Source: Sciurus carolinensis (lineage: Eukaryota; Chordata; Mammalia; Rodentia; Sciuridae). From it: a stretch of 64,000 nucleotides of DNA. Positions 10,523-20,689 of this stretch are shown here, piece after piece. Below the pieces are notes generated by a model. The model had not been told where the DNA came from and did no database searches. It saw nothing but the letters and a program-made list of their open reading frames with translations. Every line of letters starts with the position of its first letter. Positions within the stretch are counted from its first letter, which is position 1. The stretch lies in assembly GCF_902686445.1 (NCBI RefSeq), contig NC_062224.1, forward strand, positions 47,677,156-47,741,155. The letters are read 5' to 3'. Made by a program: the position numbers and the translations under genes.

Positions 10523-12180
10523 ATATGTTAGTTTTTGTTGTTGTTTTCTATGTAGAAATTCACATCATCTGCAAAAAGTGATATTTTCTTTTTTTCCTTT
10601 TCTGATCCTTACACTTTCTCTGCTCATCTTGCTCCTTGGCTTATACTCCAGAACAATGTTGATTAGTGTGGTAGGAACAGCCATCCTTGTTTCATCCTTC
10701 ATTTAAAGGGTGGCTTTTCATAATTCTCCACTAATAAGATGTTGGCCAAGGTAACCTTTACCTAAACCTTATCTACTAAGATTTTAGTATGAATGGTTGA
10801 TGAATTTCATCAAATACTTTTTTCTGAATCTATTGTGATCACAGGATTTTTCTACTTAGAATGATTAATATGATGTTATTTAATATATTTTCTAATGCTA
10901 AATTGATCATTCCAGAAATAAACACAATTTGATCGTGGCTAGTTCTAGCACATTAATCTTTTTTTTTTTTTTCACCCCCTAGGATTTTTGCCTCTAGATT
11001 CATGGAGGAGGTTGGTCTGTGATTTTCCTTCTTCCTAACATCCTTGTCTGGTTTTCGGAATCAAAATTATTACATTTGCCTCATCTCACAAGTAGGAAAC
11101 ATTCTTTTTCTGTACTTTGAGTTTGTGTTAGCTTGGAACTATCTATTCCTTAAATATATGGTAGAAACTACTTATAAAAACATCTGCTAGTGTTTTTAGT
11201 ATTGTGGGAAGATTCTTAACTATTGCCTCAAATTCTTTAGAAATTATAGAACTCTTTAGGTCTTTTTTACTTCTTAAGTCAGTTCTAAAATACTTTGCTA
11301 GAATTCTTTCCATTTCACCTGGGTTTTAAAGTAACATGAAGGTAATTATAATATTCCTTTAAAATTTAATCTCTGCTTCATTGGTAGCTACAACATTCTG
11401 TATCGTAATATTGTTTACAACTTTTCTTTTTCTCTTTTTTCTCTTCTTCCCCCCCCCCCTTGATCTTTCTTGGGCATTGATAATTTTGTTTCTTTAATTT
11501 CTATTTCTGCTCATTTTTTTTCTTTCTCCTCACCCCAGTTTCTTAGGATGGATGGACACATAGCTTTAGTCATTTTCCAATATAAGCATCTGTAGTTACC
11601 AATTTTATTCTAAAATTCCACTTCCATCAAGTCTGCCAAGTTTTAATATATAGCATTACTTTGCTTGTTATTATCCAGTTTTAACAATTTTCTAATATCT
11701 ATAATGACTTCTTCTTTGAGTCATTGGTCCTTCATTATCATCATGATTTTTAAATACAACAGGTTTATTTTAAATTCATTTTTTCCTGTTAATTTCTAGT
11801 TTATTTAGAGTATAATGAGGCAGTTCAAAATTTGTAATCTTGCTTAGTGAACTATAATCGGTTTTTAATTAGTCTGTGTATGCTTAGAAAGAATGTGTAG
11901 CTAGGTACAATTTACACACACACACACACACAGACGCACATACTACACATGTACATACATATGTGTCTGCATATTTCTTAGTAGATAAATATTGTGAATT
12001 GTGCTATTCTACTCATCTATTTCTTGACATTTATCAATTACTGAGAGAGAGCTATTTTGAAACATCATCAATTTTAACCTTGTACATGACTCAATAGTTA
12101 AAAATTTAGAATTATGACTTTTTATTTAATTGGAACTGTTACCAGTATGCTGGAACTATGTAAAAAATTATTTTTATCCA
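10523..12180 (-). mobile_element. LINE-1 ORF2 (reverse transcriptase region) relic, minus strand
   Basis: Inverted L1 ORF2 sequence is readable over about 1.6 kb: 'ATCATCTGCAAAAAGTGATA' and 'CTCCAGAACAATGTTGATTA' mark the RT region, with later text further 5' in ORF2. Stops and indels occur throughout, so it encodes nothing functional. The upstream 5' UTR and ORF1 are not identifiable. Confidence 0.8.
11912..11936. repeat. (CA)n microsatellite
   Basis: About ten CA units, interrupted after 11932, inside the degraded L1. Confidence 0.9.
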
Positions 12181-12187
12181 TAGGCTA

Positions 12188-12543
12188 GAGTTATAGTTTT
12201 GATCTTAAATGTCCACTGAAGGTCCACATATTAAAAGCTTGGTCCCCAACTTGGTGCTGGGGAGGTGATAAAAATTTTAAGAGGTGGGGTTAGGTAGGAG
12301 GTCTTCTGATGATTGGGTGTGTCCTTGATGGGGATTGTGGCTCCATCCCTCAACCCCTTTCTCTTTCAATTCCTGGCCTTGAGGTGAATGGCTTTGCTCC
12401 ACCACACACTCCCAACAGTGATGGCCTTGCCTCACACAGGACCACCTAATCCTGCACTGAAACCACAAACTAAAATAAACCTTTTCTCTTTATAAGTTGA
12501 TTAGCTCAGGCATTTGTTATAGTGATGGAAAGCTGAATAACAC
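12188..12543 (+). mobile_element. MaLR-type solo LTR
   Basis: It begins near TTATAGTTTTGATCTTAAAT, carries 'AAAAGCTTGGTCCCCAACTT' and 'GAGGTGGGGTTAGGTAGGAG', and has an 'AAATAAACCTTTTCTC' polyadenylation-like region. It ends 'GAAAGCTGAATAACACA'. It is a near-complete copy of the MaLR LTR family that recurs in this window. Confidence 0.8.
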
Positions 12544-14157
12544 AGCTAGTGCGTCTTAATATAGTCATATCTACCTAATCACCAAGGACACCACCATATG
12601 AAACAAGTCAAATAATAGAGTAAATTCAAAATCATCTACAGGTATGCACACATGATTTACAGCTTGATCACAACCTACCCCTACTTTGAAGGGTGAAATT
12701 CTATCCTTGTTTTTTTATATTGTTTTTCCCATATCTCCATGTCCTAAAAGTTACCATTTTTTCTCTCTATCCATTACTTAAGCACCTGTTCGCTTAAGTT
12801 TCTCAAGCATAAACTAATCATTTTCAGTTTCAGACCCAAAATACACTTCACAGAACCACATACAATTCTCAGATCTTTGCCAAATACTACCAAAAAGGAT
12901 TTTTGACTTCACATATTAAAAAACAGAAGTATAAAAATTTCTTCAAAATGTCAGCATGGTGTGAGTTTTCTTTCACATCATAATCTTGAAAATCACATCA
13001 TCCTGACCTTGAGAAGAACTCTTCCAGTGGACACACAAGTCCACTGCAGTGTCTTTCTCAGGTATTTATTTTGAGGATTTCAGGCCTCTGAGAAGGATCT
13101 AGAAGACAATACAATAACTGATCTTTGCATAGAAAAGAACTTTCGGGCCACATGTGGTCCGATAGAAACTGGACTTTTGGAAGTGAGACTGAGGGTACCT
13201 CTTAGTTATGTCATCTGCTCCTAAGAGGCCTGCTCACTGTGGTCAGGCCAGTGGGCTTGGAAGACTAACCCACATGACCTTACTGAATTCAATCCTCTAG
13301 CTTTGATCTGAATCTCCAGTTCTCAAAGGATCCCTTCAGATACAGACTGAGTCCCTTAAAATAGCCAAGCCAGTGTCATTGTCTGAGGATCACAGTAAGA
13401 GGCCCTCATAGTCATTTTCTTTGCTCAAAATAGAAAATAGGCTAGTTGATTACAAAGAATTATGAAGTACAGCATCTTTACTTTTTTCTACTTTTTGCCT
13501 TATCTCCCTAATCTACCCCTCGGCCTGAAGGATTTAAAAAATAAATTCAGAGGATTTTGAGAAAAAAGATGCTGTCACTAAATTAAATTCACCAGTTTCT
13601 AACTGACCATGAAAGAAATGTCTTAAAGCACTTGGAGAACATGACTTTTTTTAGAAGGAATTAATTCATATTCATAGTTCTAACGCTTTCATAACCAAAC
13701 ACTTTACTTATCCAAAGTTTCAAAGTAGTATACGAACTTCCCCTTCAAAATGGTAGATAATGTCCACACATTTTCCTCTCCTTTCTCTAAAACGCACACT
13801 AAAGTAAAAGTAATAACAATTTTTTTCTTTCCCAAGAGCTTTTAAAAACAGGCAAGAGTGTTTTTAAGATGGCACCAGGAACTGGAAGGAATTTCTGGGA
13901 GATAAAAGGCAGAGATCACATAGATGGGAGGAAAGGGCTTCGAAAACTAAATTGGATCTGAGATCAAAACAAACACAAGGAGAATCTGTCTGAGATCCTC
14001 CTAAAAGAACCCTGGGAAATTCCTTGCGGTGGGACAACTGGCCAGGTAGCAGAGGACCTGCTGGTGATCTCTTCTGCACCAAGAAACAGTGGACTGTTGT
14101 TTGTGCCCAGGACCCAGCAGCTGGACCTGTTTGCTGAGTCATCTGGGCATCTACCCC
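12544..14157. other. Unique DNA, no gene seen
   Basis: About 1.6 kb with no repeat I can name. A 92-codon minus-strand frame at 13864-14142 shows no family features and has no supporting splice sites. Confidence 0.4.
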
Positions 14158-14331
14158 AAGTGGTTCTGAGAGGGACTCTGCACCAGCAGCAGCAGCAACA
14201 CCTGGGAACTTAGCAGCAACACAAAATCTCCAGCTCCACAGTGACCCAGCCTGGGAATGGGGCCAGCAACCTGTGTTTTAACAAGTCCTCCAGGTGATTC
14301 TGAAGCACAGGAAAGTTTGAGAACTGCTGAT
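14158..14331. mobile_element. hAT-Charlie MER20-like DNA transposon relic
   Basis: The ends are near-complementary: AGTGGTTCTGAG at the left and AGTTTGAGAACTGCT at the right. Internal text 'CACCTGGGAACTTAGCAGCA' and 'CTCCAGGTGATTCTGAAGCA' matches the small palindromic non-autonomous Charlie elements of placental mammals. The exact family name is inferred from memory. Confidence 0.6.
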
Positions 14332-14486
14332 CAAGCTGAGGACAGGCAAGAGAGGCTCCCTACACTACCTTCCAGCTGCCTTTTAAACAGATTCTGGTTT
14401 CGAGTTTCAAACTGGATCAGACTCCAGACTCAGTGAGAAAGGAGAACACTGGCAAATTTGTAGGAAGAACATTACACAGTGAGTGA

Positions 14487-14556
14487 AGAAAAGAAAGGAG
14501 GAGAAGCAAGAGAGGGAGGAGAAGAAAAAGAAAAAGGGGAGGAAGAGAAAGGCACA
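14487..14556. repeat. Purine-rich low-complexity tract
   Basis: About 70 bases almost entirely A and G on the plus strand, with imperfect GGA/GAAA units. It accounts for the leucine/serine-rich open frame on the opposite strand. Confidence 0.85.
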
Positions 14557-14709
14557 TCCGGTAGAACGGAGAAATTTTGGTGGCATTCATTTTAACTACT
14601 TCTGAAACTCTATTTTTCAAGGACCCCTAGTTTCTCAACAAGTCACTTTTCACCCAAATAAATACATATGAACAGTTCTACTTGCCCATCTCACGCTCTA
14701 AGGTACTTG

Positions 14710-14945
14710 CTGCTCTCCTGCAGAGGCCCTCAGCCCATCCCAGCCTCCCAGTCCCGACTCTGGAGCACATCATCTTCCTTTATTGTCTTCATGACCCCTC
14801 GGAAATCATCACATTCATTTATTTGATTATTTGCCTTCCTGGCAAGGAGGCACTTGATAAGACTGGGGATGTCTCTGTACTCCAGAACCTGCCCCTTAGT
14901 AATCACTAGATAAATTATAGGTGAAACAGTGAATGAAAGAATGAA
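14710..14945 (+). mobile_element. LINE-2 3' fragment
   Basis: The block has 'CTTCCTTTATTGTCTTCATG', then 'GCCTTCCTGGCAAGGAGGCA', a 'TGTCTCTGT' segment and an ending 'AACAGTGAATGAAAGAATGA'. This resembles the L2 3' end, where 'gcagggactgtgtctgt' is followed by 'tgaatgaatgaa'. It is ancient and diverged. Confidence 0.55.
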
Positions 14946-16240
14946 AAAAATACACCCACTACTGCTTTAATAGATACTCAGTCAAAACAGTTTGGAGTTG
15001 AGGAAAAAACTATATCTCCCCTTTTTCTTTTTCCATCCTCAAACAAAAACCATGAAGCTGTAACCTGGAAAGCTGAACCAAGATAAGAGTCTATCCCATC
15101 CATCTATTCCATCAAAGCATCTTCCCGTCTCTTGAAAACAATGGCAATTTCAAATAAAAACCTTAGCACTCTTACTGAAGGAAATTATTTGAATATGTTG
15201 AAAACTGGATGAAGCTGTCAATGACTCCACAGGAAAATGACGTTCTATTTGCTGCCCATGGTTGAAAATAAAAACAAACTTAGAATCAAATGTTTTCTTG
15301 CCCTGGAAAATGTGTGCTTGAGAAGATACAGAGGGTGAGCGCCACTTGAAGTGACATGAGAACATTTCGCGGCTCTTGCATCAAATTAGTTTCCTGTCTG
15401 CAAATTTCAGAAATTAAAAAATATCTGGGTTTTTAGATCCTGTGTTTTATAGCAACAGACTTTTGGTGGGAAGTGCCAGTGTGGGAAGACAGAGAGAGAG
15501 GCAAAGACTGACTCACAGAAGAGAGACAAATAGAGGCAACCGAGGTACAGAGAGGGAGGCAAGAGGAGAGGCAGAGAAAGAGAGAGAAAGAAAGCTACAG
15601 GCAGACGCAAAGAATCGGATGGAGCAGGCATGCCTGGAAATGTGCTCCCCACTGGCAAGGGGAGGAAGGGAAGGAAATCCTATACCATTGAGGTTTGTTT
15701 GTCTCACTTTTTAAGTTCTGGAAAGAATAGATAAGGAGGTAACAGGGAGACTGGGAGAGGAGGAGAGGGCAAAGGGAAGCTGTAAAACATTTTAATACAT
15801 TAAGCGGAGGGAGGATTTCATTACTGTTGCTAAGGTTTCTTTCATTGATTAAGACCAGCGCCTGCTGGAAGGGACATGGGCACTACCCCACATCCTCTCC
15901 TTTCCCGGCTCTGGCTCCCTGTGTCTTTTACCAACTCTGTTAGCTTGTGTGGGAGGAAATGTTAATCAGATCTCAGAGTTCTCTGCCCCAAACTGAGAGT
16001 CCATGTGCCTCCTACTTCAACCGTGTAAGGAGACCCATGAAGAGAACCCTGACTTCAGGAAGAGTAAGGCAGACCCTGCAAATTCCACTGGAGCTGGAAA
16101 AACCCTCAAGATCCATCGCAAGCATTCAGTAACACTTCGTTTCCACCCAAATAGAGTGCGTGTCCCAGTCCTGCTCTGTTTCAAGTAGGGTTCATTGCAT
16201 CGTAGTCTGGGAAACCCCAGCCTCTCCACCTTGCTGGGCC
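14946..16240. other. Mostly unique DNA, GA-rich tract inside
   Basis: No gene is demonstrable. A minus-strand frame at 15150-15365 has an acceptor-like TTTTCCAG and a donor-like GTAAGA, but I recognise no protein. The tract 15490-15600 is a degenerate GA-rich simple repeat that generates several arginine/glutamate-rich frames. Confidence 0.4.
15490..15600. repeat. Degenerate (GA)n / GAGAGG-rich tract
   Basis: Purine-dominated sequence with recurring AGAGAGA and GGCAGAG units, interrupted by short mixed stretches. Confidence 0.8.
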
Positions 16241-16257
16241 TGACTCATTTTGTATCC

Positions 16258-16432
16258 TCCAGAGCCTGACAAAACAGGGTCTTGTTCATAGAGGAAGGAC
16301 TCCATAAATTTAGAGCTGAATTGAAATTGGGGCCAAGCGAGAGGTCACACAGCTCATTAGCAGTAAAGCTCAGGTCCTGGGGGATCCCATTCCAGTGCTC
16401 TTTCAACTTGACCACACCCCTCACTCCAAAAA
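16258..16432 (+). mobile_element. L2 tail followed by MIR fragment
   Basis: The first 60 bp resemble an L2 3' tail ('GCCTGACAAAACAGGGTCTT' then 'GGACTCCATAAATTTAGAGC'). It then runs into MIR-like text 'AGAGGTCACACAGCTCATTA' and 'CATTCCAGTGCTCTTTCAAC'. Both are old and partial. Confidence 0.45.
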
Positions 16433-16659
16433 CACAGCCGACTTTCCTTCTTCCAGACAGCAAAAGTGTTCATTTGTGTGGCATCCATAATCCTTTGTAT
16501 TCAAAGGAGTCCCTGTTTTCCTGTTTCCCTAATTGTTCCTCCCTGGTCATTTGGGTTCTGAGCCATACTTTGCAATATTCACAAGTATCATTTATAAAGC
16601 CTATAAAACATAAAGTCATCTCCTGAATTAACTAGGTTCTTTGATGTTGCACGGATGAG

Positions 16660-17160
16660 ACACACAGATGGTCTTTATTGATGGGGCTTGATTTAAGATG
16701 AAGGGAACTGAGGCAGCTCGAAAGGTCTTACACAGAGGCCAATCACAGTACTTCCAAGTCTGGGGTGTACTGGGGCCCCAGGGATTGCTGGAACAGTGCT
16801 GGCTTGGGCCTGTTCAAACATGACCTGAGCATTAGACCCTCCTTGCTTGATTTTCCTAGTCCAAGAGACCAGAAGGTCATTTTGCTTCCATCCGGCAAGG
16901 GGCCATTCTGCTGGGCTGGGGTTTTTACCAGATGGGTCTCCTTCATTTAGATCCTTTGGTTCAGTCTCTGGATCCTGGACAATCCCTCCAGGTCTGGGAA
17001 GCAGGGCTGGCACCTGATGTTCCTGATGACTTCCTCCTTAGACATCTCCCCTAATAAATAGAACACATCTTTCAACTTTCCAGTAAACTTTTCTAATCCA
17101 TTTTCTTCCCTGACTCTGTTCAAGTTATTATCCAACTCCTCTTTCTTCACATTACTGTCA
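16660..17160 (-). pseudogene. Possible degraded retrocopy or unknown LTR-like relic
   Basis: On the minus strand two adjacent open frames follow one another. The first is a charged helical-looking stretch at 17150-16950 (EELDNNLNRVREENGLEKF). A second, in another frame, runs to a stop near 16693. An AATAAA lies downstream at about plus 16674-16679. There is no poly(A) tail and no recognised parent, so a retrocopy, an LTR relic or chance are all open. Confidence 0.2.
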
Positions 17161-17251
17161 ATTACGCCTCATCGAAACTGTCAGTTTACTTGTGGTCAAT
17201 TCTGTGAATCCATTTCTAAAAGGTCCTTCATCCCATTACATCAAAACCAAC

Positions 17252-17462
17252 ACCCTAAGGTGGCTCATGCCTACAATCTCAGCAACTCTGGAGGCTGAGG
17301 CAGGAGGATGGCAAGTTCAAAGCCAGCCTCAGATACTCAGCGAAGCCCTAAGCAATTCAGCAAGATCCTGTCTCAAAATAAAAAATGAAAATGGGCTGGG
17401 GATGTGGCTCAGTGGTTAAGCACCCCTGGGTTCAATCTGCAGTATGGGGAAAAAAAAAAAAC
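17252..17462 (+). repeat. MEN-type SINE
   Basis: The left half 'GGTGGCTCATGCCTACAATC' and 'GGCTGAGGCAGGAGGATGGC' leads to 'CAAGATCCTGTCTCAAAATA'. The right half 'GGGCTGGGGATGTGGCTCAG' and 'TTAAGCACCCCTGGGTTCAA' ends in an A run. It is one of the better-preserved copies. Confidence 0.9.
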
Positions 17463-17539
17463 AACTTTCTGCCATCTTCGGTAATTTTTTAACCCCACAT
17501 GGAAGTCATGGAAGTCAGCTTCACATTGTGACAATACTT

Positions 17540-17680
17540 GTTCAGAAATCTGCATGACTTCTTTGTTACCCTCATTTCTGGTCTAATCAGGAACATACCC
17601 CATTTTCTAGATCAGCAAACTTATTGCCCCTCAATGTCACGAGTTCCTTCATCTCAGAGTCTTCATGTCCAACCAACTAT
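17540..17680 (-). mobile_element. MIR SINE, minus strand
   Basis: The reverse complement contains 'GTGACATTGAGGGGCAATAA', then 'TGCTGATCTAGAAAATGGGG', which matches the MIR core and the 'cctcatctgtaaaatgggg' motif. This explains a deceptively protein-like reading frame in the region. Confidence 0.65.
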
Positions 17681-18121
17681 CTCCTCCTCCTCTCTACCCT
17701 GTCTTCAAAAGCCTGCTGAACAGGTGAAGCACACTGACTGGTCCCCAGGAGTACTGCATCGATGCCACAGTAAAGCTGTAAAAAGCTGCCCTTATAGATA
17801 CGGTGCTTCACTAAATCATTCTAAAATCCATTTGTTCCTCTCCTTCTCCATCTAAGCCATTCACCAGCAGCTCCTTTACCCGAAGTCACATGAAAAAGGG
17901 ATGGAAAAAAAAAAAAAAAAAGCAGTGACTTAAGGTGACTTCTGACTAACAATCCAAAGAATGGGCAGAGCTAACTTCATGGAAATGCTGAGGAGGAGCA
18001 TTCCAGGTAGAGAGAACTCAAGCCAGAGGTCCTGGGGTCAGAGATGCTGGACATAATAGAGAAATGGCCAGAGATTAGGGGACTGGGACAGACGAGAGAG
18101 GCGAGAGATCACAAAGACCTA
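17681..18121. other. Unique DNA with A17 tract
   Basis: Apart from a poly(A) run at 17905-17921 without a recognisable SINE body, I see nothing classifiable before the target duplication of the LTR. Confidence 0.45.
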
Positions 18122-18127
18122 GGAAGT
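18122..18127 (+). repeat. Target-site duplication, left copy (GGAAGT)
   Basis: A 6-bp direct repeat matches 18476-18481 exactly and immediately abuts the TG start of the LTR. Confidence 0.85.
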
Positions 18128-18196
18128 TGTCAGGGACCAAGAAGTTCTTATTCTGAGAACATTCTGATCTTTACAATAAGCAGCAGCGCCCCTCCC

Positions 18197-18266
18197 TTCC
18201 CGCCGGCGCAAACTTCACCTTCCCGGCGGCGCGAACCTCACCTCCCGGCCGGCGCGAATTTGCACC
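18197..18266 (+). promoter_or_regulatory. Three-copy 23/24-bp CpG-rich repeat in LTR U3
   Basis: Units start at 18197, 18220 and 18243, each built on TCCCG-(C/G)CGGCGC followed by AA..T.CACC. Tandem GC-rich units in U3 are commonly enhancers or binding sites in retroviral LTRs. Here the repeat is seen directly and its function is inferred. Confidence 0.75.
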
Positions 18267-18334
18267 CTATCAGGAACCCAGCAGAAGAACACAGCCAACC
18301 AGCCTGCACCTTGTCACACCCCTCCTTCCCTCAG

Positions 18335-18342
18335 TATAAATA
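18335..18342 (+). promoter_or_regulatory. LTR TATA box
   Basis: TATAAATA lies about 70 bp downstream of the GC-rich units, at the position expected for a retroviral core promoter. Confidence 0.75.
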
Positions 18343-18356
18343 CCCCTGTGTGAACA

Positions 18357-18362
18357 ATAAAA
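18357..18362 (+). terminator. LTR polyadenylation signal
   Basis: AATAAA lies only about 15 bp after the TATA box, so it would fall in U3 or at the very start of R. A pyrimidine-rich, GT-containing stretch follows, consistent with the downstream element. Confidence 0.7.
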
Positions 18363-18475
18363 ATTTGCAGCTTGATCAGAATTCCTGTCTTGCTGCCTCT
18401 CCCTGCGTCTCTTGTCCCTTCATTCCTTCTCTCTCAGGTTTGCGGTCCCGTGTTGATGTCCCGCGGGTCGGGACA

Positions 18476-18481
18476 GGAAGT
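18476..18481 (+). repeat. Target-site duplication, right copy (GGAAGT)
   Basis: Exact match to 18122-18127, directly after the CA end of the LTR. Confidence 0.85.
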
Positions 18482-19061
18482 CACTGCCAAATTTGAGCAA
18501 GGAGGGAAAAAGGCCCCTCTGAGCACAGGGAAGGCCATGGCAGAATGAGGGAGATGGTCTGGATGACGTCACAGTTAGAGGTGGGAGCTGCAGGTGTTTG
18601 GGTCAGGGGGCTCACATTGGTAGACCTTGGGGTATTTTGGAGGGAGAGTCAACAGGATATTCTAGATTGAATGGGAAGTGTGAGAGAAAGTCAGGGTCAT
18701 AGGACTCCAAGGGACCTGAGTTTTGCGAGTTACCATTATGGAAGTAAGAAGCACTTGTCCCCTCTCTGCCGAGGGGCAGCCTGGCTTTGGCTATGGGAGC
18801 CGTGAGTAACCCAGCATGGATAGGGCACTGCCTAGACTGGTAGCACTGGAAGCCAAGGGAAGTGGTACCTACAGAAGGGTCCTGTGACCCAGTAAGGACT
18901 CCCCAAGAGGAGGTAAGGACATTGAGGTTTTGAGGTCACAGTCATTGAAAGAAGGGAGTTACCTCCAACTGAGATCAAAGGTCTTGTGACTTACAGAGTA
19001 ACTTCAGTTCCTGACTGTCCAGCATTAGCTCCCAACCCCACAAGGTCCAGTTCTACTTTTT
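18482..19061. other. Unique DNA
   Basis: About 580 bp of moderately GC-rich sequence in which I recognise no repeat, gene or RNA. Confidence 0.45.
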
Positions 19062-19076
19062 AAAATCAGGTTCTGA
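19062..19076 (+). repeat. L1 target-site duplication, left copy
   Basis: AAAATCAGGTTCTGA matches 19608-19622 with one difference. It starts with AAAA, as expected from L1 endonuclease cleavage. Confidence 0.85.
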
Positions 19077-19607
19077 CCACTTTGAAGAGCAGGATGGAGA
19101 TTCCTAAGAAAACTTGGAATGGAACCACCATTTGACCCAGCTATTCCACGCCTCGGTTTATATCCAGAGGACTTACAATTAGCATACTACAGTGACACAG
19201 CCACTGTGTCAATGTTTATAGCAGCTCAATTCACAATAACTAAACTATGGAACCAACATAGATGCCCTTCAACAGAAGAATGGATAAAAAAAATGTGGTA
19301 CATAAACACAGAGAAATATGATTCAGCCTTGAGAAATGAAATTATGGCATTTGCAGGTAAATGGCTGGAACTAGAGAATATTATAAAGGAAATAAGCCAA
19401 TCCCAAAGAAACAAAGGCCAAATGTTTTCTCTGATAAGCAAATGCTGATCCTTAGTGGTGGGTGGGTAGGGAAGAATGAAGGAACTTTGGATTATGCAGA
19501 GGGCAGTGAGGGAGGGGGGGAGCAGTGGGGATGGGAAGGATGATAAGATGAGACAGACATTATTACCCTCTATACATGTATGAAAAAAATTCAGAAATAA
19601 AAAACAT
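19077..19607 (+). mobile_element. 5'-truncated LINE-1 (ORF2 C-terminus + 3' UTR)
   Basis: It begins within L1 ORF2. The translated frame carries the typical L1 C-terminal phrases 'FDPAIPRLGLYPEDL', 'WNQHRCPSTEEWIKKMWYIN' and 'IMAFAGKWLELENI'. A G-rich 3' UTR follows and an A-rich end with AATAAA near 19596. A 15-bp target duplication flanks it. It is a dead-on-arrival copy: no reverse transcriptase or endonuclease domain is present. Confidence 0.95.
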
Positions 19608-19622
19608 AAAATCGGGTTCTGA
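19608..19622 (+). repeat. L1 target-site duplication, right copy
   Basis: AAAATCGGGTTCTGA follows the A-rich L1 tail and matches the left copy at 14 of 15 positions. Confidence 0.85.
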
Positions 19623-20551
19623 GATATCTTTGTGGGTCTACTAATAAAATCTTTTTCCTTAGTTTTACTTTGAGTGGGTATCATTTCTTGGAATTAGTCT
19701 GCTAGAATGAAGACAAAAGATAACATAATGGTACCCCTTCATGGTAGGGTCACCCTGTTCCATGAGATTACCTTTCTTTTCCTAAAGGTATATATTTACT
19801 GTGGGTGAATCAGCTTTGAAATAGACTGTAAGCTCCTTTCTAATCAATAGAATTGATGCACAGCAAGTATGTTAAATAGATTGCATTCGTCAGTGTTCTT
19901 TAAATTGATAGCAACAAAAATCCAACTCAACTAGCTTAAGCATCAAAGGAAATATATGCCTCTTAAAGTTGGGAAATTAGGGAAGTGGTTCTTCTCCAAG
20001 GTACCATTGGTTTCACGGTCAAATTACATAGGATATCTTTCTATTTATTAAATTATCTACCTCATTCATCTTTCCGTTCATCCATCTTTTGGGACGTTCC
20101 TCTGTGAATGTTCTCAGGCAGATTCTACTCTGTAATAAGAAAGATGACCCCCAACGGCTCAGGACATTTATTCCCCTTGGGGAGACCACTTCCTCTCAAC
20201 ATTGATCTCAGTCCCTGCAAAATTTTTTTGTCTGGCCTGCTTGGGTCTCATGCCCACCCTGTGGTGGCAGTAATGTTGGTTGCAAGCTGGTAATGGATCC
20301 ACCAGAATCATTCAGTATGCACTAATCTGAGTCAACCAAATAGCAAGAGATATCTGCTGCAGAGATCTTATTTTAATGTAATGAAAATGGTTTTCTCTGT
20401 GATATGCAATTGGTACCATAAGGTGTCTGTGCACAAAACCCCTAAAATTATAACAGATATTTCAGTACATCTAAAGGAAGTTTCCCTGTTACACACAAGC
20501 CTGCATGCACAAATACACATGCAGATTGTATTCATTTAAAAATTCATTTAA
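19623..20551. other. Unique DNA, no gene seen
   Basis: No recognisable repeats except a short L2-like phrase near 19820-19880 ('GACTGTAAGCTCCTTTC'), too short to assign. Confidence 0.4.
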
Positions 20552-20665
20552 GGAGCTGGGAGTGTAGCTCAGTAGTAGAACACTTGTCTAGCAGTACAAG
20601 GCCCTGGGTTGATCCCCAGCATTACAAAAATATAAGTTGAATAATTAAAATTAAAAAAAAAAAAT
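20552..20665 (+). repeat. ID SINE with A-rich tail
   Basis: The ID body reads 'GAGCTGGGAGTGTAGCTCAG', then 'CTTGTCTAGCAGTACAAGGC' and 'GGGTTGATCCCCAGCATTAC', with an AATTAAA-rich tail. The A-box and B-box of its tRNA ancestor are visible. It is a SINE and not a tRNA gene, because there is no acceptor pairing or clean 3' end. Confidence 0.85.
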
Positions 20666-20689
20666 TCCTTTGGAAGGGTATTGAGTAAG

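Larger units (their letters stand above)
18128..18475 (+). mobile_element. Solo LTR of an endogenous retrovirus (class II-like)
   Basis: The 348-bp element starts TGTCAGGGACC and ends GGTCGGGACA, so it has TG...CA ends with complementary TGTC/GACA tips. A perfect 6-bp target duplication flanks it, the length typical of class II (ERVK/IAP-type) elements. Inside are a three-copy CpG-rich repeat, a TATA box and a polyadenylation signal followed by a pyrimidine-rich region. No gag, pol or env sequence is present. The tidy ends suggest a comparatively recent insertion reduced to one LTR by recombination. A 150-codon frame crossing it is fortuitous. Confidence 0.9.

Noticed and set aside
15150..15365. 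Minus-strand frame with acceptor-like and donor-like motifs
   Set aside because: The motifs are weak and the peptide matches no family I know; a chance combination is more likely than an exon.
17540..17680. Minus-strand text with protein-like phrases
   Set aside because: The nucleotide sequence follows the MIR core and tail, so the resemblance to coding sequence is accidental.
18044..18496. 150-codon plus-strand frame
   Set aside because: Most of it lies across a solo LTR with visible promoter and polyadenylation signals; composition is proline-rich because of the C-rich U3.
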